From Hyphochytrium catenoides (taxonomy: Eukaryota > Sar > Hyphochytriomycetes > Hyphochytriales > Hyphochytriaceae), in assembly GCA_900088475.1 (NCBI GenBank), contig FLMG01001363.1, positions 1-10,879 on the forward strand: 10,879 nt of DNA, given 5' to 3'. Shown piece after piece: positions 1-7,890 of this stretch. How positions within the stretch are numbered: the stretch's first letter is position 1; each line of letters begins with the position of its first letter. A program made the position numbers and the translations under genes. Under the pieces are notes generated by a model, which was not told the origin of the DNA, ran no database searches, and saw nothing but the letters and a program-made list of their open reading frames with translations.

Positions 1-2723
1 ATAAGTTCATCTTTAACAAGGGAGAGAGAGGGGGAGAGCGAGTGGTACCGGACAAGAAAATGTTTCTTCAATATCGTTATCAGATGGATAATAGCGCGGA
101 TTGCCAGTCCTTCCTTAAGGAATTTCTGCAGACCAAGATGGTCGACCTCTTCCTCGAAGAGTATCTCCGTGTGCTGAGGGCAAAGACGGAACCAACAGGT
201 ACCACCAAGATGGGGCACGCCTATCTTCTCCTCTCTCTTGGGTACATCTGCCAACTTTTTCTTCACACTTCTTTTGCCGTCTCCTCCTCTCTCTGCGACC
301 CCCAAAGTCCTTCTCTCTCTCTTTTTGTGTAATTCTCTCAGTATCTCTCTCTCTCTCTCTCTCTGTGTGTGTATCTCTCTCCGTCTCTCTGTATTTGTCT
401 GTCTATATCTCTACTCTTCATTATAATCTCAGCTTTTTTTCTTCTTCCTCTCTCTCTCCCGTTACTCGCCTTCTCTTGTTCCTTCTCGTTCTTTCTCTTG
501 TTCCTTCTCTTTCGTTACTAGCTCACATGGTGTTGATCTCTCTTTCTCTCTTATCTCTTTTTTCCTATTTCTAAGCTGATACCGATTATCTGCCTCCTTA
601 GGAACCTTTTTCAAAGTTGCTAGAACTGGACTGCCAGATGTCTCTGAGGCGACCGCCAAAAAGACTATCAAGGATGTCTCTTCCTCCTCCTCGTCGTCTT
701 TTTCTTTCTCCTCTTCTCTTCCTATTCCTCTATCGTTGGGGGAGAGCGGAGAGAGCATCCGAAGCGTCATCCTCGAGGCAACCTCGACGTCTTCCTTCAA
801 GCGGCCAGTGTTCCAGATACTGGACGAGTTGGCCTTGGCAAGCTATGACGATCTGCATTATGAAACTATTATGGAAGGTGACTTGCAGGATTTATTCTCC
901 TGTCTCTCGAGTTTTCTCCCTCTTGCTCTCTTCTCTCCCTCTCCTCTCTTGTGTTTCTGTACGGTTCTCATTCTCCTCTTTTATCTTTCCCTTTCTCTAG
1001 TTCTTCATCTCTATCCGTCGGTCAGTCTATCTACCCTATCTATGGATGACATGCTGTCTTCCTTTCACTCTTGATCCTATGTAGTCTACAATGCTGTCCA
1101 ATATCTTTCTTCTTCTCTCTCTCTCGCCTCTCTGTCTCACTCTCTCGTACTCTCTCCTTGATAGTTATTCCACTCTGCCAGGCGTCTTTCTCTCTTCTCC
1201 CCTCATATCCCTGACTCCTAGCCATCCGCCTGCCTTCTGGTTCCCTCTCATATGCTTTCGTATTTTCCGTCAATATGTGTTAGTCCTGGACAACCGCCTC
1301 TCAGACTGCAATGCTTGGAAATGGAAGCACGCCTACCGCGGTCTCTTGGTCTTAGAGTACCTCTCCTGCTATGGAAACCTCCGTTGTCTCCCTGACCTGT
1401 TGGACAGAGCGAAGAAACTGAGGGAACTGCATGGGTACAAGTCCGAGATTGCGGGGAGGGATAATAGCAAACAAGGTAAGATGGGCAACACGACAGAGGA
1501 TTCTGGTGCCTTTCGACAATCTCTTGTCTCTCCTTATCCTCTATTGCTCTCTCTCTCTTTCTCTCTCTGTCTGTCTCTCTGTCTGTCTCTCTCTCTCTTT
1601 CTCTTCTCTTTCTCTTGCTCTCTCACACTTCCTCTTCTTCCGTCTCTCTCTGTGTCGCTCTTTGGCACGCAAGTTGCTTTCTTGTTCTCGGTGTCTAAGT
1701 GCACATAGTGTCCTCTCTTCTCTCTCTGCTTCTCTTCTTTTTCATTCCTTCTCACCTTGCCAATGCGTCTCTTTGATCGATATCTGGTGCTATTGTTGCG
1801 GAGGAGCCACAGCTCTTGAGCTTCTCTCTCCTTGCTCCCACCTTGTCTGTTAGTATTGCCTAACGTTTACCCATTCTCTTTGTTCTCTTCCTCTTTTCCA
1901 TCTCTCTCTTTCGCTCTCTCCATTCCTCCCAACCGCTTTCCAGTGCGTCTGCAGGCTCACATATCCTACAATGTGCTCAATGACGTCAGGAAGCTACGGC
2001 TGGCGAGACAGAATATGCTTAAGGTTGGGAGAGAGAGGCATCCAGTGTTACATTTTGTCTCTGCTTCTCTCTTTTTTCTCTGATGTTCTCTTTCATTCGT
2101 GCTCTCTGTTCCGTCTCTTCTCTCATTTTCTCAGTCATCTCTTCCTTAACTCTCTTCCCCCCCTCTCTCTCTCTTCCTCTTCCTTTCTGTCTTTCTGCTT
2201 CTCCTCATATTTCCGCCCTATTTAGCTGGACGAAATCGCCTCTGGCCCTCGGGCGAAGGCTATCGAGCCAGAAAAGATCTTGGACTTCTCAAGGTTACAC
2301 TCTCAGCTTGCTCCTCCTGGCTACACTGTGACGAAGAGACAAGAGGCTGACGAGAAAGGACAGAAGGGAAAGAAGAAGGACAAGAAGGCTATCTCAGCGT
2401 CTTCATCATCGTCTTCCCTCGCCTCTCAGGAGCCAGTAAAGCCTGCCACTCCTGTTACGTCGGATCTTATTTCCTTCGATGCGATTGAGGAGACAACTGC
2501 AGGTCAAACACGGAGAGAGGAGAGCACATCATTCCACTTAACATTTTCTCTCTCTCTCACTCTCTCGCTCTGTTCGGTGTCTTGTCGGCGATACTTGCAT
2601 AATGGGATCATGTTTTCTTTATCAGGATTCATGTGCCGTCCTCTCGCCTACCCTCTTCATCTTGCATTCTCCCTCTCTCGTTCCTTACACGATCTATCAC
2701 TACGTTCTTCTTACTTACCTTAC

Positions 2724-2765
<42 letters not shown>

Positions 2766-4258
2766 ACACACACACACACTCACACGAAAACACGCACTCT
2801 TTCCTCTCTCGCAGGCTCGACTACTCCGGTAGCAGGATCTACTGTGGGTACCGGGAGCGTTGGAAGCCGATCGTTTGACTTTGATCTGGGTACATCAAAG
2901 AGCAGCGGTGAGCTTAATCGCGCGTCTACTACTTTTCTGTCGTTTGATGTCTGCTCTCCACTATCTTCTGACCCTCCCTCTCTTCTTGGCCTCTTTCTTT
3001 CACTCTTCTTTCCTCTAGCAACGTGTGGATCTCTTCTCCTCCTCCCTATGTTCCTACGGTTCTTTCCGAGGTCTCTGTACTGACTTAGTAGCAAGGACTC
3101 TCTCTCTCTCTCTCTCTTTGATTTCCATTTATTAAGGTGTTCCCTCTTTCTGTCTCTTTGCATCTACAGCGCTGTCAGACTTCAGTGCATCTTCAAATGG
3201 CTTCCAAGTGAACTGGAACACCCCTGCACAGGCCTCATCTGTCTCTTTAGGACAACCTGTAAGTCATTAGCCTTTAAGTCATTAGCCTTCCATCCTCCGT
3301 CTCTTTTCCTTTTTCTCCCTGCTATTTCCTTCTTAGTTGTCTAGCCCATTATCCTCCTCTCTTTATTTGGAGCGAAAATTTGCTTGTTCTTGAAGATCTG
3401 GTATGGACTGGCAAGCCTTTTTATGTCTCTCTCTTTTTCTCTCTCTTTCCCTGGCATCGACATCGTCTCTTGGCTCAACAGGACTCTCTTCTTTTCTCTT
3501 CCTAGTCACAGAATAGTCTTCAGTCCTTCGACATGTTCTTTGGACCTGAATCTCCGTCGAGACGCGGCAGCGTGCTTTCTGTTTCTTCTCCGCCGCTTCC
3601 CGTTTCTCCCTCTTCCCTCTCCACTGCCCCGAGCGCTAACAGTACTGGACTGGGAAGAGAGGAGATGATGAGAAAGCAAGCTCCAGGTCTCACTTCCACC
3701 AACCCCGTCTCTCCTCTCTCTCCCTCTGCTCTATCATTATCGCCAGCCGCACAATACGCTCTCCCTCCGACACGTTCTCTTTCCCGCATTTCCTCTTCCA
3801 ACTCCGCTGTAGTGCCTGCAGCCCTGACCTCCCAAGGGTCTAGAGGTAAGTACCTCATGGGGAAAGAGGGGAGAAAGAATAAAGAGCAGAGAAAGAGAGA
3901 GAGAGAGATCGGAGAAGACAGGTTGATGTATCTTCAATTCTTGTCCACCCTCTCTCCCTATCTGCGTTCTTAACCTTGTCACCCCCTCTCTCTCTTCCTC
4001 TTCCTCCGCGCAGGAGGGAACTCCGCTGGCGGCTTTGACTTTGGAGATCTCTTCGCTTCTCTGGATAACCCGACCAGTCCGCGGGTCCAGGGAGAAGGGC
4101 CGAAGCAGGCAGCAAACCCTCCTCTGCAGAAAAATACACAGAGTTACACCGCGGGGACTCCATCCGTTCCACTCTCTCCCTCTTCTCTCTCCTCCTTTGA
4201 TCACCAGAGAGCGAAGCTCGACGAAAGACAGCCTGCTTCCACCCCGTTCGATTGGTAG
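1..4258 (+). CDS. ENTH-domain epsin-like clathrin adaptor, 5' partial, nine exons
   Basis: Exons read from the sequence are <1-198, 602-877, 1284-1475, 1944-2023, 2226-2502, 2815-2907, 3170-3258, 3506-3845 and 4014-4258 (TAG at 4256-4258). All junctions are GT-AG and phases agree throughout (1,1,1,0,1,1,0,1). The spliced frame, counted from the codon at position 3, gives 595 residues. The ENTH domain lies at about residues 112-247, with SIRSVILEATS matching the conserved start of epsin ENTH domains, WKHAYR matching the epsin WRHVYK segment, and a Ser/Pro/Gly-rich disordered tail after it. Epsin-family proteins bind phosphoinositides through the ENTH domain and recruit clathrin and AP adaptors through the tail; that role is inferred by family. 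The frame is open to the left edge, so upstream exons are likely; an in-frame ATG at 60-62 is the alternative start. Exon 1 may encode a dDENN-like piece. Confidence 0.87.
3..198 (+). other. Possible dDENN-like segment (exon 1)
   Basis: Residues 1-66 of the spliced protein. Residues 36-54 (SFLKEFLQTKMVDLFLEEY) resemble the end of DENN modules, where the dDENN part typically reads F-L-x-x-F-x-x-T-Q-M-F-x-x-F. DENN proteins act as guanine-nucleotide exchange factors for Rab GTPases. The match is short and from memory of the family pattern; upstream uDENN and cDENN parts would lie outside the window. It joins exon 2 in phase 1 through the donor at 199-200 (CAG|GTACCA). The segment could instead be an unrelated helical N-terminus. 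Confidence 0.4.
199..601 (+). other. Intron 1 of the ENTH gene (CT-rich)
   Basis: Starts GTACCA and ends CTCCTTAG. Most of it is CT and TCTG runs, including a dense tract at about 340-395. No gene is seen inside; the open frames in it are low-complexity Leu/Ser strings produced by the CT repeats. Confidence 0.8.
878..1283 (+). other. Intron 2 of the ENTH gene (CT-rich)
   Basis: Starts GTGACT after ATGGAAG and ends TGTGTTAG. Removing it restores an uninterrupted ENTH helix, the best single proof of the gene model. Pyrimidine-rich throughout; nothing else seen. Confidence 0.85.
1476..1943 (+). other. Intron 3 of the ENTH gene (CT-rich)
   Basis: Starts GTAAGA and ends TTTCCAG. A second AG at 1953-1954 would shift the reading phase, so the acceptor ending at 1943 is preferred. 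It carries TCTG/CT repeats at about 1550-1610. Confidence 0.78.
2466..2480 (+). other. Clathrin-box-like motif LISFD
   Basis: Residues 329-333, in the tail about 80 residues after the ENTH domain. It fits the type I clathrin-box consensus (L, hydrophobic, any, hydrophobic, D/E), which binds the N-terminal propeller of the clathrin heavy chain. It lies in a Ser/Pro-rich stretch just after a basic run (KKKDKK, residues 297-302). Short motifs occur by chance, so the support is the context of an ENTH protein. Confidence 0.55.
2503..2814 (+). other. Intron 5 of the ENTH gene with CT then CA microsatellite
   Basis: Starts GTCAAA and ends CTCTCTCGCAG. It contains an almost pure CT run at 2733-2760 followed by a CA run at 2764-2779. 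Joining phases match (A-G, then STTPVAG). Confidence 0.82.
2724..2785. repeat. Compound (CT)n-(CA)n microsatellite
   Basis: CT dinucleotides at 2733-2760 run into CA dinucleotides at 2764-2785 with one interruption. Lies inside intron 5 of the ENTH gene, so it is likely to be length-polymorphic without affecting the protein. Confidence 0.9.
4034..4063 (+). other. Adaptin-ear (GAE-type) binding motif in FDFGDLFASLD
   Basis: Residues 522-532 in exon 9. F524-G-D-L fits the gamma-ear/GGA-ear motif (aromatic, G, P/D/E, hydrophobic) seen in epsinR and other trans-Golgi accessory proteins. Related aromatic-acidic clusters occur earlier in the tail: FDFD at residues 361-364 (exon 6) and FDMFF at 409-413 (exon 8). 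This points to AP-1 or GGA partners at the trans-Golgi or endosomes rather than a strictly plasma-membrane role; the conclusion is an inference from motif shape. Confidence 0.5.
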
Positions 4259-4439
4259 GAAACTGAGAGAGAAGACGAAACTCTCTTATCTCCTTCTCCT
4301 CCCAATGCCGGGGCGTCTTAGGGTGGAGAGCAAAAAGGGAGAAAGGAAGAAAGACCCAGAAGACGAAAACCTTTTCTCCGCTGTAGATAGGGAACAAAAT
4401 ATGGCTTAACTATTGACGGCACTTGTTCTGACACAGGAG

Positions 4440-4445
4440 AATAAA
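4440..4445 (+). promoter_or_regulatory. Candidate polyadenylation signal AATAAA
   Basis: A canonical AATAAA hexamer lies about 180 bp after the stop codon of the ENTH gene, just before the GA tract. This is the standard metazoan-type signal; whether this organism uses it is unknown. Confidence 0.4.
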
Positions 4446-4507
4446 TGAGTCCATTGATAGCACCTTATGCGGTGAAGAGGAAAGAGAGAGAACGTGAACA
4501 GAGACAC

Positions 4508-4535
4508 ACTAGAGAGAGAGAGCGAGAGCGCGCGC

Positions 4536-4583
<48 letters not shown>
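4508..4583. repeat. (GA)n microsatellite with short (CG)/(CA) interruptions
   Basis: A nearly pure AG run with interruptions at about 4522-4534 (GCGAGAGCGCGCGCGAG). It sits between the two 3' ends. Long homopurine-homopyrimidine mirror tracts like this can form triplex DNA. Confidence 0.9.
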
Positions 4584-4587
<4 letters not shown>

Positions 4588-4661
4588 GGGATGGGAGAGA
4601 GAGAAAGAGAAGATAGGAGAGACCGAGGAACGAGAGCAAGGAAACGCTCTTCAGTCTCCTC

Positions 4662-4780
4662 CTAGACCTTCTCTTTTCCTGCATCTGCCCTGTCTGGCCT
4701 AATCCTCATTCGCGCATACTCTGCAGCGCCTTCCTGAACACCTTCTCTTAACTTCTCAGCGATGTACTCCCTTACAGAGC
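4662..4780 (-). other. Last exon of the RuvC-like gene, helical C-terminus
   Basis: The acceptor TCTCTCGCTTCAG precedes 4780, and the split Gly codon joins exon 7 in frame (GAAGEEG, then SVREYIAEKLREGVQEG). The exon ends at TAG. It encodes a charged, amphipathic helix-like stretch with no recognised motif. It was included because phase, acceptor and non-repetitive composition all agree. Confidence 0.7.
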
Positions 4781-7701
4781 CTGAAGCGAGAGAGAAGGGA
4801 GAGAACGGAAACGAAGTAAGAAAACGAGGTAAAGAAAGGAAGCCGAAGCTGAAGTAAGAGAGGGAAACACGGTCGTTAGGTATACTCCCAAATCGTATGT
4901 CATTGGTCAAAGGTAGCACTAAGAAGAGAGAGCAGTAGAGTCGCTCTTTCTTCGTCGTACCCCGAGCTCACTCTTTCCATAGTCCTCTTACCCTATCCCT
5001 TGCAATCCTTCTCTCTCTTTCTCTCTTTACCTTCTTCTCCAGCGGCGCCATTTGACTTTCTCTTGACATTGAGCAATCCTCTATCCTCGGCGTCCTCTAG
5101 CTGCTGTTGGAAGGAGTGGTACAGCTCCTCGCTTGCAAGAAGAGTGGGGATCTGTGCGGAAAGATAGGGCGGGAGGTCAAGGATTTTTTGAACGGGAGGA
5201 ACAAAATGGTAAAACCCGGCACCCATCCCTCTCACTCTTTCTTTCCCTCTTTCTCTTCTCTCGTAACACCTTACAACCACACACGCCCTCAACCCTTCTC
5301 TCTTTCCTGCTCTCACCTTTCAATCAGCTCCTCTCCCTCGCCAGGCTAACTCTTTCATCACACCACTTTTATTGCGCGTTCTTTCTTTCCTTTATCGCAT
5401 CTTTGCTCTCTCCTTTCCCTGTTTCCCTTTTTACCTTCGCTGTGTAGGCACCATAGAGCGCCACTAGGCAGGCGTCTGATATGTCATAGTTATGTACAGA
5501 AAACTTGCCCCCACGAGCCATCTCCCAGTCAGACAGAAGTTTCTCTTCTCTCATTCCACCTGTCTTCCTCCCTCTTCGTTGTGGATTGTCCTCTCTCTCT
5601 TCTGAGTCTTGACCTCCTGCGTTGCCCTCAAGGACTTCTATCAGCGGCGGCTCTAGCTCTCTCTCCCTCAGCTGCCGGATGACCTCAAAGACTTCCTGCA
5701 AGATTGAAAGTTTGAGTGAGACTCTAGCTCTTTGGACGCCCACGTTTCTCTGCTCTTTCTTCCTTCAGTTTCATCTCTCTCTTCGTCCCTGAAAGTGAAG
5801 ATTAAAATAGAAGACAACGGAGAAGAAGGATAGAGAGAGAAAACAAGCGAGCGAAGGATAGAGACAGAGAGAGAGAGAGAGACAACAGATACATGGGAAA
5901 AGGTCTAAACCTGACATGTTTGATGAGCGCTCGTGTCTTCCCAGGAATCTGAAAGAACTTTCTGATGGCGATAGGGTTACATTGGTTGGGTGCCTGCCTG
6001 AGAGAGAGAGGGAGAGATGAGACGAAGCAGAACCTTGCGAAACGAAAAGAGACAGAAAGTGGCGGAAGAGAGAAGAGAGAGAAGAGGGAATACAGAGAGA
6101 GAGAAAAGAGAGAAGAGAGAGAGAGAGAGAAGGGTAGAGAAAAGAGAGTGGGAGTCAGAGAGAGAACAGGGAGAGAGAATAAAGATAAAGACGAGGAATA
6201 AAGAAAAGGGAGAACAAGAGAGAAAAAGAGGAGAGTTAGATACCTAAATATCTCATGGCATTGAAAGGTGACGATTCCGTTCAGTTGCGCCAAGAGAAAG
6301 AGAGTCTTGTTGCTAGTCCTTCCTTGTGCGAAGGACGGCATAAATGACTCCACTAGCGGCTACAGAAGGAGAGAAAAGAGAGAGAAATAAAGAAGAGAGA
6401 GAGGAAGAGGGGAGGATGAAACAGAAGGACAGAGAGAATGATGAGGAAAGAAGCAAGAGAAATGCAGGTGATTTATTACGTGCGAGAGATAGATAGGCAG
6501 TAGAGATACAGCAAATTCAGGGCCAGGAAAGTGCTTGGACCTGGAAGAGCTCAGAGAGAAGACAGAGACAAAAACGGAAAGCAGAGCCCATCGGAGACAA
6601 AGATGAGCGATCATATGGAGAAAGAGGAGAGAGACTCATCTCCCTTAACAGCGAAGACAAAGAAGAGAGACACAAACAATCACAGATGAGCACCATGAAA
6701 TCGAGAAAGTAAGCCAGAGAAGAGTGAGGGAGAAGAGACAGAGGAAACGGTAGAGAGTAATCCCCTGAAGGAAGGGGAAGTGAGGAAAATAGGAAGGGAA
6801 GGGAAGGAGAGAAGGGAGAAAATGTGCACACACTTTTACGGTCTTTCCCTGTGTCTCTTCCCTAATCTTTCTAAGCTGCCTCTGAATGGCGGAACCGACG
6901 GAGAGAAGATCGGATTGACGCCTGAGGTCCACGCGTCCAAGTCGTACCAAGGCGCCTGGAGATCGGGAGAGAAAGCGTCGGAAAGCGAAAGAAAGAGATA
7001 TAAACTGAGAATGGCAAAGCCGAGTAAGAGGATAAGAGTGCGTATCGCAGCTCTTGGAGGGAGAAGCGAGAGAAGTGGTGGGAGTTTAACGTTTCAGTGA
7101 CTGGCTAACCAAGAAGAGAGGAAAGAGAGGTATTTATGGCTGTGTGAGGAAGAGAAAGAAAGAGAGAGAGAAAGAGAGAGAGTGAGAGAGAGAGAGGAAG
7201 AGAGAGAGGGAGAGAGAAAGAGGGGGAGGGAGAGGGGAAGGAGAGAAAAGAGAGAGAAGACCGAAGGCCAGATAGCCGCCAACCTTCCGCATTCACGAGG
7301 GCAAAGCCGGTGCTCTTTGTGCTGATATCCAAGCCCAAGAAGAGGTCGAAGGGAGAAGGAGCCGCTTCTAGCAGCTGGTCCACGTCTTTCACTAAGAAAT
7401 GCTCTCTCGTTTTCTTTTTTCTCCTTGGTTTCCCTTCCGAAGCTTTGCTATTCTCTTCTCTTTCTCCTTTGTTTCCTCTCTCTCCTTCTACATTCTCTCT
7501 CTTCTCTTCTTCTTCTTCTTGGACTGGTGCTGAGCAGGCATTATCTAAAGGGGCCGCTGGGTGAGAGGAGAAGAGAAAACGACAAAAGGCAACGCTCTCT
7601 CTCTCTCTCTTTGTTCCTGCCATCAACTTTCCTTGCCAGGTCAGTCGCCCTAGAGGCTGACCGCAGGTAAACCTAGCTGCTCTTCGCCGCCAAAGCATCA
7701 T
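4662..7701 (-). CDS. RuvC-like RNase H-fold nuclease (putative organellar Holliday-junction resolvase)
   Basis: Exons on the minus strand: 7701-7662 (tentative donor), 7556-7284, 6955-6834, 6359-6244, 5997-5916, 5695-5435, 5151-5031 and 4780-4662 (stop at 4664-4662). All junctions are GT-AG and phases match (1,1,0,2,0,0,1), giving about 377 residues. The fold signature is RuvC-type: strand 1 with LGLDISTKSTGFALV (D90), then VESFMPSF (E149) followed by a helix with LFLLAQLNGIV, and NYDISDACLVALYGAY (D282, D285). These match E. coli RuvC D7, E66, D138 and D141 in order and in DxxD spacing. RuvC enzymes cut four-way DNA junctions with metal ions. The protein is about twice the length of bacterial RuvC, owing to an N-terminal extension, an inserted charged linker (about 235-262) and a helical C-terminus. 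The start ATG-ATG is the first in-frame ATG after the upstream flank. Substrate and location are inferred. Confidence 0.84.
5474..5485 (-). other. Catalytic pair D282 and D285 (RuvC motif III/IV, DxxD)
   Basis: GAC codons at 5485-5483 and 5476-5474 within NYDISDACLVALYGAY. The spacing equals D138/D141 of E. coli RuvC, where the helix continues with small and hydrophobic residues, as here. This completes the four-residue active site, so the enzyme is predicted to be catalytically intact. Confidence 0.82.
6348..6350 (-). other. Catalytic Glu E149 (RuvC motif II)
   Basis: GAG codon in PLVESFMPSF, at the start of exon 4 (6359-6244). It aligns with E66 of E. coli RuvC, whose context is likewise a hydrophobic strand, then E, then a helix with a conserved G-V/I repeat (here LNGIV). 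Confidence 0.8.
6360..6833 (-). other. Intron of the RuvC-like gene (CT-rich in sense)
   Basis: Its acceptor (TTCTCTCCTTCTGTAG) is excellent. The donor is ambiguous: AAA|GTGTGT (exon ends 6834) or ACC|GTAAAA (exon ends 6840), differing by two in-frame codons (Val-Lys). The longer exon gives GKTVK-PLVES, which suits the expected beta strand before E149. No gene is seen inside. Confidence 0.75.
6956..7283 (-). other. Intron of the RuvC-like gene (CT-rich in sense)
   Basis: Donor GAAG|GTTGGC and acceptor CGATCTCCAG, phase 1. Removal joins FALVNAEG to ALVRLGRVDL, as expected for strands 1 and 2 of the fold. The plus-strand GA runs at about 7145-7250 lie in it. Confidence 0.78.
7145..7255. repeat. 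GA-rich low-complexity tract
   Basis: Imperfect AG dinucleotide tract within an intron of the RuvC-like gene; it reads as CT on the transcribed sense strand. Confidence 0.85.
7327..7329 (-). other. Catalytic Asp D90 (RuvC motif I)
   Basis: GAT codon in LGLDIST. It is equivalent to D7 of E. coli RuvC, at the end of the first strand of the RNase H fold, and coordinates catalytic metal in that family. Confidence 0.8.
7557..7661 (-). other. Tentative first intron of the RuvC-like gene, 105 nt, stop-free
   Basis: Donor CTGCG|GTCAGC (exon ends 7662) and a strong acceptor TTCTCCTCTCACCCAG (exon starts 7556). Phase 1 matches. It is 105 nt with no stop in frame, so retention would simply add 35 residues. 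Its composition is intron-like (GA run, then a pyrimidine tract before AG). Confidence 0.5.
7662..7701 (-). other. Putative organelle-targeting presequence
   Basis: The first exon encodes MMLWRRRAARFTC: Arg-rich, no acidic residue, with hydrophobic residues between, as in mitochondrial (or plastid) presequences. It is followed by an acidic and then basic linker (residues 27-64) before the folded domain. This suggests import into an organelle, where RuvC-type resolution would act on organelle DNA. Inference only; no cleavage site can be assigned. Confidence 0.45.
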
Positions 7702-7890
7702 CTTCCTTCTTCCCTCTCCCCGGTCTCCTCCTCCTCGCCTCCTGCCGTCTAGTCTTTCGTCATCTCCTGCTGCTTCCTTGGTTGTTCCTTTAATAAGTGG
7801 GAAGGGGTGACGAGCACGACGTGTGTGGTGCCGAGGAGGACGACGATGGAGGACAAAGCTGGAAGGAAGGAACGAGAACAAGAGATGCTA

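Larger units (their letters stand above)
739..2023 (+). other. ENTH domain, spread over exons 2-4
   Basis: Residues about 112-247. Exon 2 gives the first helices (RSVILEATS, then FQILDELALASYDDLHYETIME). Exon 3 continues with VLDNRLSD and WKHAYRGLLVLEYL, equivalent to the epsin segment ending in WRHVYKAL and its following helix. Exon 4 supplies a basic helix (LNDVRKLRLARQ) matching the last ENTH helices. The 877/1284 splice is strongly supported: it recreates the epsin spacing EIM-x4-RL-x-D as TIM-EVLDN-RL-S-D. Basic residues K170, K172, H173 and R176 sit where epsins contact phosphoinositides, which suggests lipid binding. Confidence 0.88.
4259..4661. other. Convergent intergenic region between the two stop codons
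   Basis: 403 bp lie between the TAG of the ENTH gene and the TAG of the RuvC-like gene. It should hold both 3' UTRs. The first part is A/G-rich and of normal complexity; the second part is a GA microsatellite. No open frame here looks like a gene; the Arg/Glu and Leu/Ser strings are repeat translations. Confidence 0.75.

Noticed and set aside
1955-2023. Alternative acceptor at 1953-1954 for exon 4 of the ENTH gene
   Set aside because: It would be phase 0 after a phase 1 donor and break the ENTH frame; the AG ending at 1943 keeps it.
4445-4702. Plus-strand open frame rich in Arg and Glu
   Set aside because: It is a direct translation of the GA microsatellite with no conserved motif; the opposite strand holds the last nuclease exon.
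5802-6353. Single 183-codon minus-strand open frame as one protein
   Set aside because: Its ends are two real exons of the RuvC-like gene (6359-6244, 5997-5916); the middle is a CT-rich intron giving Leu/Ser strings.
6942-6955. Alternative second donor after FALVNAEGWRLSGLR in the nuclease exon
   Set aside because: That donor (CG|GTCTTC) is phase 2 and does not fit the phase 1 acceptor; GAAG|GTTGGC does.
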